DNA of 64,000 nucleotides from NCBI RefSeq assembly GCF_023520895.1, contig NZ_CP026029.1:5456001-5520000 (forward strand), read 5' to 3'. This document shows, piece by piece, positions 1-7,760 of this stretch (positions are counted from its first letter, which is position 1; each line of letters starts with the position of its first letter). Under the pieces are notes generated by a model, which was not told where the DNA came from, did not search any database, and worked only from the letters and a program-made list of their open reading frames with translations. The position numbers and the translations under genes were made by a program. This stretch comes from Paenibacillus sp. PK3_47 (lineage in GTDB: Bacteria; Bacillota; Bacilli; Paenibacillales; Paenibacillaceae).

Positions 1-1
1 C

Positions 2-415
2 AGCTGGATCGCAACCGGAGAAGGCATTTTGGCCGGACAATTCCAGCGTTTCTACTTCACAGCCAAAAACCCGGACAGCGCGGGCGATATCGCGTGGAAT
101 GCCTACCAGCATTATGCTGACGGCAGCCTGGTGCAGTGGTCAGGTGAAGAAGGCTCGGCGACTCCGCATTCGGTCACTGAAATTGTGCAGAGTACCGCAG
201 GCGACAGCGGACATTCCCACGGTGCGGCAGCTGCGGACGATCACGGCTCCATGGACATGGGCGGACAGGGTTCAATGACCATGGACGAACACAACAAAAT
301 TGTGGAAGGTATGGACAACAGCAGCACCTCACCGCTGATCTATATCGCAATCGGAATCTCCCTGGTGGCCTTTTTGCTGGCGGCCATCAGCTTGCTGAGA
401 GGACGTAAGGATTAA
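2..415 (+). CDS. YcnI-like DUF1775 protein, C-terminal part (5' truncated by window edge)
   Basis: The reading frame is open from base 2, so the beginning of the gene lies outside the window; 137 residues are visible. The first part, with aromatic and Trp residues around QFQRFYF and LVQWSG, matches the end of the YcnI/DUF1775 cupredoxin-like domain found in copper-uptake loci. It is followed by a His/Met-rich linker (GHSHG, DHGSMDMGG, MTMDEH), which is a plausible copper-binding stretch, then one membrane helix (about residues 109-129) and a short RGRKD tail. The expected topology is a Sec-exported domain held outside the cell by a C-terminal anchor. The strong terminator after the stop shows that this gene ends its operon. 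Function in copper handling is inferred from the family; partners such as YcnJ (CopCD) would lie upstream of the window. Confidence 0.75.
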   Translation, partial: SWIATGEGILAGQFQRFYFTAKNPDSAGDIAWNAYQHYADGSLVQWSGEEGSATPHSVTEIVQSTAGDSGHSHGAAAADDHGSMDMGGQGSMTMDEHNKIVEGMDNSSTSPLIYIAIGISLVAFLLAAISLLRGRKD

Positions 416-437
416 GCATTTTGTTAATGTGCTGCAG

Positions 438-487
438 CTGCGGATCTCCTCATCCCTGAAAAGGGTGAGGGGTTCGCAGTTTTTTTG
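438..487 (+). terminator. Rho-independent terminator after the YcnI-like gene
   Basis: A long GC-rich stem (CTGCGGATC... pairing with ...GGTTCGCAG) is followed directly by a run of eight T. Confidence 0.85.
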
Positions 488-600
488 TGCGGAAATGGCA
501 GGGAATAAATGAGATGAAGCGGGCGTGATCCTCTGCTGGAGGATAGAGATTGGTCTCCTGGGGGAAATGCTTATCATGCCTTGGCAATCTCCCGATCAAC

Positions 601-787
601 CTAAATGGAAATTCTCCATCTAATTCGATGGCAGCTACCGATATTGCAGTTCTAGTGGGAAAAACTCCAGTTAAAAGTACTGGATTAGTCTATCGAGGCC
701 TTTATTCGCTGTAATAGCTGGAGGATTTCCAACTAAAACTCATAAATGATGAAAAAGAAGCGGTTTAGGTGGAGGATTTCCAACTAA
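601..787. repeat. Tetra-palindromic intergenic element, class A copy 1
   Basis: Four 23-bp imperfect palindromes lie at 601-623, 652-674, 714-736 and 765-787, with centres at 612, 663, 725 and 776 (spacing 51, 62, 51). Each has CTA/TTAG-type ends and a TGGAG...CTCCA or TGGAA...TCCA core. Units 1-2 carry the core in one orientation and units 3-4 in the other. The stretch from 488 to 848 has no convincing gene; this element is its main content. Homologous along its length, spacers included, to 33605-33792. Confidence 0.85.
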
Positions 788-831
788 AGCGGATGATCAG
801 GGAAAAGGAGGCGGGAGGAACTGGATGGAAC

Positions 832-867
832 AAAAAAGCGATAAGGAATCATTCCTTGTCGCTTTTT
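832..867 (-). terminator. Bidirectional terminator overlapping the stop of the 52-residue gene
   Basis: The 17-bp arms 833-849 and 851-867 pair with a single G-U wobble. T runs exist on both strands (six T on the reverse strand, five on the forward strand). The stop codon of the reverse-strand gene at 849-851 sits at the hairpin tip. Confidence 0.85.
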
Positions 868-1007
868 ATGGAGAATTTAGAAATGACTTTGCGGTTGGCC
901 AGTTCCTTCAGAGCCTGCCGCAGCTGATCGGGAGAAGGATTCACAATTCCGAGCTGTTCCTGCAGGAAAGCCAATTCTTTTTCGTTATTACCATGTTTGT
1001 TGTTCAT
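849..1007 (-). CDS. Small conserved-looking protein, 52 residues, function unknown
   Basis: Reading the reverse strand from ATG at 1007 gives a 52-residue hydrophilic, Lys/Glu-rich protein starting MNNKHGNNEKELAFLQEQLG and ending FSIKSDKE. A GAGGTGA ribosome site lies five bases before the start. A strong intrinsic terminator overlaps the stop codon, so the unit has a ribosome site, an open frame and a terminator fitted together; that is why I call it real despite its size. A longer forward-strand frame over the same bases (825-1127) is hydrophobic and has no comparable signals. The protein has no membrane segment or metal motif and is probably a short alpha-helical cytoplasmic protein. It is divergent from the gene starting at 1142. 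I do not recognise the family. Confidence 0.7.
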   Translation of the reverse strand: MNNKHGNNEKELAFLQEQLGIVNPSPDQLRQALKELANRKVISKFSIKSDKE

Positions 1008-1141
1008 GCGGTTCACCTCATTTTTGATTTTACACCAAAATCCGTTCTCATGCTCCGGTACCTCCTGTTATTTTTAACGCTGTGCTGTTCTGATATACTG
1101 GTTTTGAGCTTGCAACTACGATTATAAGGAGCCGAAAAAGT

Positions 1142-1567
1142 ATGGCAATCCTGAGGGATATAGTAGCAAATAATACTTATGTGGAATTTTTATTTTTAAG
1201 TTGTATACCGGGGGAAGATGAGGGCTGCCAGCTAGCCTTTACCTATTGCCGGGACAATCACGTCGTTTACGAACTGGCTTTTGGCTGGACGAACCTGACG
1301 ATTAAAAATTATATTGAAGTAACCTCTAAATTTCCGCTTGAAGCGCTGAATGATTTTATACTAAACAATCTTTATACTTCGTTCGAAAAACATTTATACG
1401 GTTTGGAATGGACCGGATTAGAGGAAAGGAATACCTATGGGATTAGATTTTCCGGTGCCCATCAGGACTTTTCGTTGAAGGTTACTGATGCTGCAGTGCA
1501 GCAGTTTGGCCGTGAGCTGGAGGCGGAGTGGAGAGAGGGGCAGCAGATGACCCTAAATTTCGCCTGA
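1142..1567 (+). CDS. Hypothetical protein, 141 residues
   Basis: An ATG start at 1142 is preceded by AAGGAG at about nine bases. The product is a soluble mixed alpha/beta protein with no signal peptide, no membrane helix and no motif I can name; aromatic-rich stretches (FGWTNL, YGLEWTGLE) suggest a small globular fold. A possible promoter with a good TATACT -10 at 1094-1099 but a poor -35 lies upstream in the divergent intergenic region. It is followed after 76 bp by a phosphoesterase gene with its own ribosome site. Function is not known. Confidence 0.65.
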   Translation: MAILRDIVANNTYVEFLFLSCIPGEDEGCQLAFTYCRDNHVVYELAFGWTNLTIKNYIEVTSKFPLEALNDFILNNLYTSFEKHLYGLEWTGLEERNTYGIRFSGAHQDFSLKVTDAAVQQFGRELEAEWREGQQMTLNFA

Positions 1568-1643
1568 AAATACAATCAGTTGCAGGTTGTACATCAGATT
1601 CCCCGTATGGAGGCGTTTTTGCCCCGGTTGTGAGGAGGTTAAA

Positions 1644-2894
1644 ATGAAAGATTTCAAACTGTTAATTATCATTGGTATCATCATCATTGTATTGATAATA
1701 GCGGCTGCCGCCATAGAGCGGCTCAAAACAGAACGTACTGCGGCTACCGCCTCATCCGGTGTTCCTTATAATCTGGTTACTACGTTTAAGGGGGATGCGC
1801 GCAGCAGCCGGGCGTTCACCTGGTATACCGGCGACCCCGGCGCAGACGGATGGCTGGAGATTGTTAAAGGCAGCCCATCGTCGTTCGCTGAGGGGGCTGT
1901 GATCAGGACCAAGGCAGTTCATTCGGTAGTGAAGACGGACAGCGGTAAAAAAGGAGTACATAAAGCGGAGATTACCGGCCTGGAACCTGGGACCATGTAT
2001 TCCTACAGGGCTGGCAGCGGTACGGATGGGGAATGGAGCGGGACGTTTCAATTCAGTACAGCAGAGAAGGACAGCGGGAGTGTAACTTTTATCAATGTTA
2101 CCGATTCCCAAGGCGCCTCAGCTGCCGATTTCAAATTATGGGGACGTACGCTGGACAAGGCGTTTCAGATCTTCCCGGAGGCACAGTTTATTGTGCACAA
2201 TGGAGATTTTACAGAGGAGCCGGGGGAGTCTGGGCTGTGGAATAAGTTCTTCAGCAATGCGCAGGGTATAGTGGGCTCCATTCCGCTGATGCCGGTAACC
2301 GGGAACCATGATGAGATCGACGGGCAGACGGAGGAGTTCACCTCGCACTTCAATCTGCCGGACAATGGAGCAAAGGGGTCGGTTCCCGGAACCGCCTATT
2401 CTTTTGACTACGGCCCTGTGCATGTAGCGGTGCTGAATACCGAGAGCCATCTCAAAGCCCAAACCAAATGGCTGAAGGAGGATCTCGCGGGCACGGATAA
2501 GCCATGGAAAATCGTTGCGATGCACCGTCCTGCATACGGGGGCAGCACTTACAAAAAGATAGAGGACTGGACAGCGGTTTTTGACAAATACGGGGTTGAT
2601 CTTGTGCTTCAGGGGCATAATCATGAATATTCCAGATCTTATCCGCTGCTCGGCGGCAAAATTGTATCCGGACAAAAAAGTGCAGCAGGTGCTGCTAAAG
2701 GCACTGTGTATGTAGTCACGAACGCATCCGGCGGCAAATTTAACGAGAAAAAAACGGAACAGTTCTACCACAAGGTTCATTTTCAGAATGAGAAGCAGAT
2801 GTTCGCCGGCATTTCCGTCCGAGGCAATCAGCTTACTTATCAGGCGTATGATGTGGACGGCAGCAAGCTGGATGAATTTGTGCTGAAGCATTAA
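1644..2894 (+). CDS. Purple acid phosphatase-like metallophosphoesterase, membrane-anchored
   Basis: I start this gene at ATG 1644, preceded by GAGGAGG, instead of an in-frame codon at 1587 with no ribosome site; this gives 416 residues. Residues 5-24 are a hydrophobic signal or anchor, so the enzyme acts outside the membrane. Residues about 40-140 resemble the fibronectin-like N-terminal domain of purple acid phosphatases. The catalytic domain follows: VTDSQ (about 152), HNGD (185), GNHD (220), MHRP (293) and GHNHEY (324), the metal-ligand blocks of this family. The first block has TDSQ where many members have GDxG. Substrate is unknown; organic phosphate scavenging is the usual guess. It ends with its own terminator, so it is probably monocistronic. 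Confidence 0.85.
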   Translation: MKDFKLLIIIGIIIIVLIIAAAAIERLKTERTAATASSGVPYNLVTTFKGDARSSRAFTWYTGDPGADGWLEIVKGSPSSFAEGAVIRTKAVHSVVKTDSGKKGVHKAEITGLEPGTMYSYRAGSGTDGEWSGTFQFSTAEKDSGSVTFINVTDSQGASAADFKLWGRTLDKAFQIFPEAQFIVHNGDFTEEPGESGLWNKFFSNAQGIVGSIPLMPVTGNHDEIDGQTEEFTSHFNLPDNGAKGSVPGTAYSFDYGPVHVAVLNTESHLKAQTKWLKEDLAGTDKPWKIVAMHRPAYGGSTYKKIEDWTAVFDKYGVDLVLQGHNHEYSRSYPLLGGKIVSGQKSAAGAAKGTVYVVTNASGGKFNEKKTEQFYHKVHFQNEKQMFAGISVRGNQLTYQAYDVDGSKLDEFVLKH

Positions 2895-2902
2895 GTGAAG
2901 AG

Positions 2903-2945
2903 GGCTGACCCGAAAGCTATGCAATGGCTTGGGTCAGCCTTTGTT
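2903..2945 (+). terminator. Terminator after the phosphatase gene
   Basis: GGCTGACCC at 2903 pairs with GGGTCAGCC at 2931, followed by TTTGTTGT. Confidence 0.8.
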
Positions 2946-3027
2946 GTATTGGAGGCAGGGCTGCGGATGTATGCGAAAAATCGAATGCGATGCGCTACTG
3001 CGTAGTCAAACGGGCAAATGACGTCAG

Positions 3028-3768
3028 CTACAACGTCTGCCCGCTGTCCACTGTAATAATCTGGCCGGTCATCGCCTCCTGGGCAAGAACGGAGCAGATG
3101 AAGCGGGCAATATCTTCAGGCTGGGCTATCTGCTGCAGAAGCAAATTTGGTGCGAGCTTGTTCATCTGCTCCTCACGGCCTGCCCACCACCTTGTGGCGA
3201 CAGCACCCGGCACTACACAGTTCACCCGGATCTCAGGAGAGAGTGCCCGGGCCAGCGATTTGGTCAGGCCGTGAACCGCTGCTTTGCTGACCGCGTAAGG
3301 GAGCGAGGAGCCGGAGCCGGTAGTCCCGGCAATGCTGCCCATATTCACAATAGCGCCCTGTCTGCTGAGCTTCATATAAGGCGCCACTGCACGTGCACAG
3401 AAGAACATTCCTTTGACATTGACCGCGAATAATTCATCCCATATAGCCTCGGTTACTCCATCCAGGTCTTCAAGCGCAAGATGTCTTGTAATGCCGGCGT
3501 TATTCACCAGCAGATCAATGCTGCCGCAGGTCTCCACAATTTGTCTGGCCATCTCCTGCACCTCATGCTCCTGTGAGACATCAGCCTGAACAGCGATGGC
3601 TTGGCCCCCGAGCTCCTTGATGCAATTTACGGTTTCCAGTGCCTCCGCTTCCGAACGGGAAAAATTTACGGCTACAATAGCTCCGGAAGCGGCAAGCTCC
3701 AGGCTTGCTGCCCTGCCGATACCTGTCCCGCCACCCGTTACCAGCGCTACTTTTCCTGACAGTTTCAT
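3028..3768 (-). CDS. SDR family NAD(P)-dependent oxidoreductase (FabG-like)
   Basis: The product has 246 residues, the usual length of a classical short-chain dehydrogenase. The TGGGTGIG nucleotide-binding loop is at residues 11-18, NNAG at 89-92, and the catalytic Ser145, Tyr158 and Lys162 are all in place. It is cytoplasmic and probably a tetrameric carbonyl or alcohol oxidoreductase. The sequence does not tell substrate or cofactor preference. The ATG start at 3768 has GGCGGAG upstream. It is divergently transcribed from a LysR regulator across 125 bp, the classic arrangement in which the regulator controls the enzyme, so its substrate probably relates to the LysR inducer. Confidence 0.9.
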   Translation of the reverse strand: MKLSGKVALVTGGGTGIGRAASLELAASGAIVAVNFSRSEAEALETVNCIKELGGQAIAVQADVSQEHEVQEMARQIVETCGSIDLLVNNAGITRHLALEDLDGVTEAIWDELFAVNVKGMFFCARAVAPYMKLSRQGAIVNMGSIAGTTGSGSSLPYAVSKAAVHGLTKSLARALSPEIRVNCVVPGAVATRWWAGREEQMNKLAPNLLLQQIAQPEDIARFICSVLAQEAMTGQIITVDSGQTL

Positions 3769-3861
3769 AGTTCTCCGCCTCAGTTCTTGAATAGTTATGA
3801 TTATATTTATATTTTATAGAGGGCATTGGATTTTGTATAATTGAATTAACTGAATGGAAGG

Positions 3862-3876
3862 TTCAAAATATTTGAA
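3862..3876. promoter_or_regulatory. Candidate LysR-type operator
   Basis: A perfect inverted repeat TTCAAA-ATA-TTTGAA lies between the divergent SDR and LysR genes, 18 bp before the LysR start. It contains a T-N11-A core (3863/3875) as expected for LysR-family sites. Confidence 0.55.
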
Positions 3877-3893
3877 TTATATAGAGGTGGAAA

Positions 3894-4808
3894 ATGGACT
3901 TCAAAGCGATAAAAACCTTTCAGACCATCATTAGAACCGGAAGCTTTAACCGGGCTGCAGAGGAACTGAATTATGCGCAGTCCACAGTCACGATGCAGAT
4001 TCAGAAGCTGGAAGCGGATGTAGGCGTTCCGCTGCTTGAGCGGGGGAAAACCATCAGCTTAACTGAGGCGGGCAGATTCTTTTATGAACAGAGCAACTTT
4101 TTGCTAAAGGATATGGAAAGGCTGCAGGACAGCCTGACAGAATATGCAGCAGGTACTGCCGGAAAGGTCCGGCTGGGAGCAACAGATCCGACAGCCAGCT
4201 ACCGTCTGCCGGTGCTGCTGCAGAAGTTCATGAACCTGTTCCCCAAGATGGCAATTAGTGTGGATATTGCAGGAACTGCGGCGCTTACAGAAAGGCTGCT
4301 GCGCGGAGAGCTGGATATGATTCTGTGCTCACCCCCGGAGTTTAACAAGGAGCTTCACTATGAGCCGCTATTTACCGAGGAATTTGTGCTGATCCTGCCG
4401 GACGGCCATCCCCTGACTGCCGAACCGCTGCTTACACCGGATCATCTGCGCGGACACCGGCTGCTGATCACGGCTTCCGGTTGCCCATACCGCAAAAAGC
4501 TGGAAAGTGTGCTTCAAGAATATGCCGGCCCGCCGCTGGACACGATGGAAATCGGCAGCATGTCTGCTTTAAAATTTTATGTGGAGAAAGGGTTAGGGAT
4601 AGCGCTTGTACCGGAGGTAACCCTTCACCCGCTTCCTGAAGGGACGGTAATGCGGGCATTGGAAGGAGGGAGAGTAAATATGACCAGCGGTATAGCCTGC
4701 AGATTGTCTGACTATCCGCTGAAGCCGGCGGGACGGAGCCTGTATGAGTTTCTGAAGGAGGAACTGGCTGAAGTAACTTCGAAAAATGACCGGGAAGGTT
4801 CACGCTAA
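3894..4808 (+). CDS. LysR family transcriptional regulator
   Basis: The product has 304 residues. The N-terminal winged helix-turn-helix (residues 1-60, MDFKAIKTFQTIIRTGSFNR onward, with SQSTVT-like recognition helix AQSTVTMQIQ) is typical of LysR. The remainder is the periplasmic-binding-protein-like effector domain. The start ATG at 3894 has AGAGGTGG upstream. It sits divergently from the SDR gene and most likely controls it and itself through the palindrome at 3862-3876. The inducer is unknown. No good forward terminator follows; the hairpin after the stop has its T run on the other strand. Confidence 0.9.
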   Translation: MDFKAIKTFQTIIRTGSFNRAAEELNYAQSTVTMQIQKLEADVGVPLLERGKTISLTEAGRFFYEQSNFLLKDMERLQDSLTEYAAGTAGKVRLGATDPTASYRLPVLLQKFMNLFPKMAISVDIAGTAALTERLLRGELDMILCSPPEFNKELHYEPLFTEEFVLILPDGHPLTAEPLLTPDHLRGHRLLITASGCPYRKKLESVLQEYAGPPLDTMEIGSMSALKFYVEKGLGIALVPEVTLHPLPEGTVMRALEGGRVNMTSGIACRLSDYPLKPAGRSLYEFLKEELAEVTSKNDREGSR

Positions 4809-4847
4809 AAAAGGAGCTATGCCGCCATCTGTACACGGCGAAGCTCC
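4807..4847 (-). terminator. Terminator for the reverse-strand gene at 4879-5382
   Basis: GGAGCT...AGCTCC stem with an inner GCCG/CGGC extension. On the reverse strand it ends in six T (4807-4812). It overlaps the last bases of the LysR gene. Confidence 0.75.
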
Positions 4848-4878
4848 CGGTAGGCCACTTTTCTATTGCAGCCGATAT

Positions 4879-5382
4879 TCACCTGCGGGCAGGCATCTTT
4901 TTCAGCTTGAACGTTTTGACAATCTCCGGAACCTCATCATTTACCATACGCTGCAGCAGGTCAATCTCTTTTTTATATTTCTCGTAATCATAGTCAAAGC
5001 CTGTTTCATCGAGAAAAGCGCCCGGGAGTTCACTTGGAACGGTATACGCATAAATGCGTCCGCCACGCTCGGCCAGGAAAATGTACGGGGATTCATCATA
5101 ACCTTCGTTACGCCACTGCTCCAGTGTCATTTTGAACACCAGCAGGTTTAATACATCCTCATACACTTTTCCTTTATATTTAAAAAGAAAAAATACGCCA
5201 TACTCTGCATCGGCAAGCTTTTTGCTTGTTTTTATGACCGTGTATGTCTTCCATGAATCGGGCAGCGTGATGCTAAATCCGTACACAGGGTCACGATACA
5301 AATAATTAACGGGTTTCTTTGCAGCTGATTTTGAAGTCGGTTTTTTGGCTGCTGATTTCGGTTTGCGGGCCGGGACTGGCAT
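4879..5382 (-). CDS. Hypothetical protein with Lys/Ala-rich N-terminus, 167 residues
   Basis: I place the start at ATG 5382, which has AAGGAG at a nine-base spacing. A longer frame to 5562 begins inside a palindrome and lacks a ribosome site. Residues 1-25 are a basic Lys/Ala/Pro/Ser-rich tail with a repeated SAAKKP motif. Residues 30-160 form a globular domain beginning YRDPVYGFSITLPDSW, a phrase common in small beta-rich domains of the PsbP/DUF1795-like type, although I cannot assign a family. There is no signal peptide with this start. It is a single gene with its own terminator at 4807-4847. Function unknown. Confidence 0.7.
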   Translation of the reverse strand: MPVPARKPKSAAKKPTSKSAAKKPVNYLYRDPVYGFSITLPDSWKTYTVIKTSKKLADAEYGVFFLFKYKGKVYEDVLNLLVFKMTLEQWRNEGYDESPYIFLAERGGRIYAYTVPSELPGAFLDETGFDYDYEKYKKEIDLLQRMVNDEVPEIVKTFKLKKMPARR

Positions 5383-5559
5383 AAACTTCACGCTCCTTGC
5401 CTGATTAGTATCGGACAACAACATAATAATCAGGATATTCATCCGGAACGCATAAGGTTTGGACATCTGCCCGAAGACAGAAAAAAGCCCCTGCTGCTGA
5501 CTCTGTCCAGCTTGCAGAAGCTTTATAATTTCAGGCATAATAATAGGCCTTATAACACA

Positions 5560-5605
5560 CATAAACCTGTATTATTGATAGTTTCATCAATAATACAGGT
5601 TTATG
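5560..5605. repeat. 20-bp perfect inverted repeat
   Basis: Arms 5560-5579 and 5586-5605 are perfectly complementary over 20 bp with a six-base loop AGTTTC. No T run follows on either side, so it is not a standard terminator. It lies about 180 bp upstream of the reverse-strand gene starting at 5382. Confidence 0.85.
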
Positions 5606-6066
5606 CTTTCAGCACTATACCCATGTTCTTCTCAGACTCCTTATCCTATCCTTTGATCTCAGCCGGGTAGAAATCGTCCGAGGCGGCAGTAAATTTGCCT
5701 ATCCTGCACATTAAATCTTCTCTAATCCATCCTCTGTCAACGATAGGACTCATGTTCAACATTTGAACTTTAAGAAGTTCATACCATTTCGTTCGGGAAT
5801 GAATGGAAAGCTTTAGCGTCAGGATCAAAGATATAGTCTCAATCTCAGGGATTACGCTGCCAAAGACTGCTTACGAATGAAATTTACTACCCGTGAAGCG
5901 TTCCTTCCAGCAGTGTATGTGTCCTTGAGTTGATGTCTAAAGTATACCCCGAAGCCGGGCAGGAGTAAAAAGGCGTATACCTCTAATCTGGGGATATTTT
6001 GCATTAATACCTCATGTAAGCGCTATTATTCTGGAGGATTCTTTGTTTTTTAAATTTTAAGTACCG
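5606..6066. other. Gene-poor stretch with one short reverse-strand frame
   Basis: No convincing gene. A reverse-strand frame ending at 5646 (about 70 codons open, ending DDFYPAEIKG) has protein-like composition but only a TTG start without a ribosome site at 5828. It may be the tail of a decayed gene. Nothing else is seen. Confidence 0.3.
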
Positions 6067-6068
6067 GG

Positions 6069-6095
6069 TTGTTTCCTTGGTTCTTCATGTATAAT
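6069..6095 (+). promoter_or_regulatory. Probable sigma-A promoter for the EFR1 ferredoxin operon
   Basis: TTGTTT at 6069 and a perfect TATAAT at 6090-6095, with a short 15-bp spacer, 35 bp before the GTG start. Confidence 0.55.
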
Positions 6096-6130
6096 GGACC
6101 TAATGGTAACGTACGGGGAGGTTTACGTCT

Positions 6131-7051
6131 GTGAAAGCGGCCATATTCTATTTTTCCGGCACAGGTAATACTGAGATCATCGCAGGACATTTTATGAGGG
6201 CGCTGCAGGAAAGAGCAGTCAAGACACAATTGTTCCGGATGGAGGACATCCTCAACGGCAAAAGAAAGGCAGATTTCGGGGAATATGATCTTATCGGCCT
6301 TGGGCACCCGGTGTATGGTTTTGGAGCTTCCAGAATTGCGGAGGAGTTTGCAGCCCGGATTCCGGCAGGCAAGGGAACCGGGGCTTTTGTATTTAAAACC
6401 GCATCCTCACCTCATTATGTAAATTACAGTGCTTCAAACCGCATTCTGCTGAAGCTGGACGACAAAGGGTACACAGTTTTTCATAACTCTCTTTTGGCGA
6501 TGCCCTGCAATTTTTATATGAAATATGACGACCGGCTGAACAAACAGCTGTATCTGACTGCGCTGAAAAAAATAGAGGTGTATGCAGATGAAATCGCCTG
6601 TGGAACTCCCCGCAGATTAGAAGTTAATATTGTGCTGGAGAAGATACTCAAGAAAATAGCGGACTGGGAAGAGAAAAAAGCGGGAAAGGCCTTTGGTAGA
6701 GGACTGAGGACTACAGAGGACTGCACCATGTGTCTTAAATGCGTTAGAGGGTGTCCGGTATCTAATATTTCTGGTACAGCTGAAAAAATTACCTTCGGTT
6801 CAAATTGTCTGCTCTGTATGCGCTGCATCTACTCGTGTCCGCAGCAGGCGATCTTTCCGTCGCGTCTGCGGGGCTCAGTAGTGAAACCATTTAACGGGGG
6901 CATTAAGCTGGCTAAATTAATGACTGATCACGATAATGACGGTTGTTTTGTGAACGACCGTTCCCGAGGATATTACAAACATTTCATTGCCTATATCAAG
7001 GAATATGAAACTATTCCCCAAGCAGAAGAAGAGGAGCGTACACAGAAATGA
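6131..7051 (+). CDS. EFR1 family flavodoxin-ferredoxin protein
   Basis: The GTG start at 6131 has GGGGAGG nine bases upstream; 306 residues. Residues 1-160 form a flavodoxin-like domain with the FMN phosphate loop FSGTGNTE (8-15). Residues 198-240 carry two CxxCxxCxxxCP motifs (Cys 198, 201, 204, 208 and 226, 229, 232, 236), which should bind two [4Fe-4S] clusters. This is the EFR1 architecture, a soluble cytoplasmic electron carrier; its redox partners are not known. The stop codon overlaps the start of the next gene by 4 bp (ATGA), so the two are translationally coupled. Confidence 0.88.
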   Translation: MKAAIFYFSGTGNTEIIAGHFMRALQERAVKTQLFRMEDILNGKRKADFGEYDLIGLGHPVYGFGASRIAEEFAARIPAGKGTGAFVFKTASSPHYVNYSASNRILLKLDDKGYTVFHNSLLAMPCNFYMKYDDRLNKQLYLTALKKIEVYADEIACGTPRRLEVNIVLEKILKKIADWEEKKAGKAFGRGLRTTEDCTMCLKCVRGCPVSNISGTAEKITFGSNCLLCMRCIYSCPQQAIFPSRLRGSVVKPFNGGIKLAKLMTDHDNDGCFVNDRSRGYYKHFIAYIKEYETIPQAEEEERTQK

Positions 7052-7680
7052 AGCTGTTTCAGATAAAGACGGCACCGATTGGTGTTGAACGGATTGCGGA
7101 GTATCTGGAAGACAATTATGTATGCATAGGGTACCCGGGGCTGGGCGATTTGGAGTTTGCCGGCCGGGATGAGATCCGCAGCCGGCTGATTCAAGCCGTA
7201 GCGGTTCCAGGTGCGGAGATCGAAGCTGCGGCAGAGGCTTTGGATACGTTTGTTCATAGTATGGAGGATGGCGATTATGTGGTGGTTGCAGACGGGGAAT
7301 GGGTCCATCTGGGTGATCTCGGAGATTACTTCTATGACGATACCTTTGATCAGGCAAAGGACGGCCGCTGCCACCGGCGGGGCGTAACCTGGCTGAAAAG
7401 CCTGCCGCGTACAGCAGTAAATCCTGAGATCAGCAAGCTGCTGGCCGAAGAAGCATTTGTCTCCCGCTACACAGGAACGCTGCCATCCGCAAGGCTGGAT
7501 TTGTGGATCGCCGGTTCATCTGCGGAAACAGCAGGCAGCGCGGAGAACGCGGGTAATAACGTCAAAGTCGATGCAGCTATCATCTCGGAAGCTATAGCTG
7601 TTCTCCGGGAGGCGTTGCACAGCAGTGACACGGACAGAAGAGAGCGGGCAGCGATAGCCATTCTTCAGTATGCCAAATAA
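7048..7680 (+). CDS. Hypothetical protein coupled to the EFR1 gene, 210 residues
   Basis: Its ATG overlaps the stop of the upstream ferredoxin gene. Residues 1-110 (IGVERIAEYLEDNYVCIGYP, then WVHLGDLGDYFYDD) resemble the small beta-barrel N-terminal module found in front of Mrr-like nucleases and related DNA-associated proteins, where a gVCIGYPGLGDLE-like stretch is common. No nuclease domain follows; the C-terminal 100 residues are helical and alanine-rich. Association with an electron carrier is unexpected for such a module, so I make no functional claim. The unit ends in a terminator. Confidence 0.6.
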   Translation: MKLFQIKTAPIGVERIAEYLEDNYVCIGYPGLGDLEFAGRDEIRSRLIQAVAVPGAEIEAAAEALDTFVHSMEDGDYVVVADGEWVHLGDLGDYFYDDTFDQAKDGRCHRRGVTWLKSLPRTAVNPEISKLLAEEAFVSRYTGTLPSARLDLWIAGSSAETAGSAENAGNNVKVDAAIISEAIAVLREALHSSDTDRRERAAIAILQYAK

Positions 7681-7700
7681 GCCGGCAAATATGCACAAAC

Positions 7701-7743
7701 ACAAAGGGCATTCCGGTACTGATCCGGAATGCCCTTTGTTACA
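7701..7743. terminator. Bidirectional terminator between convergent genes
   Basis: Perfect 16-bp stem, ACAAAGGGCATTCCGG pairing with its complement at 7724-7739, between the genes ending at 7680 (+) and 7761 (-). Confidence 0.85.
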
Positions 7744-7760
7744 CAAGTAAAGACTATAGA

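Noticed and set aside
825-1127. 100-codon forward hydrophobic frame
   Set aside because: It overlaps the 52-residue reverse gene, which has a ribosome site and fitted terminator; the forward frame begins just before the terminator hairpin and reads through it.
2136-2924. 262-codon reverse frame opposite the purple-acid-phosphatase-like gene
   Set aside because: Antisense shadow; it also begins inside the terminator.
5383-5562. N-terminal extension of the 4879 gene to ATG 5562
   Set aside because: That ATG lies inside the 20-bp palindrome without a ribosome site, while ATG 5382 has AAGGAG at ideal spacing.
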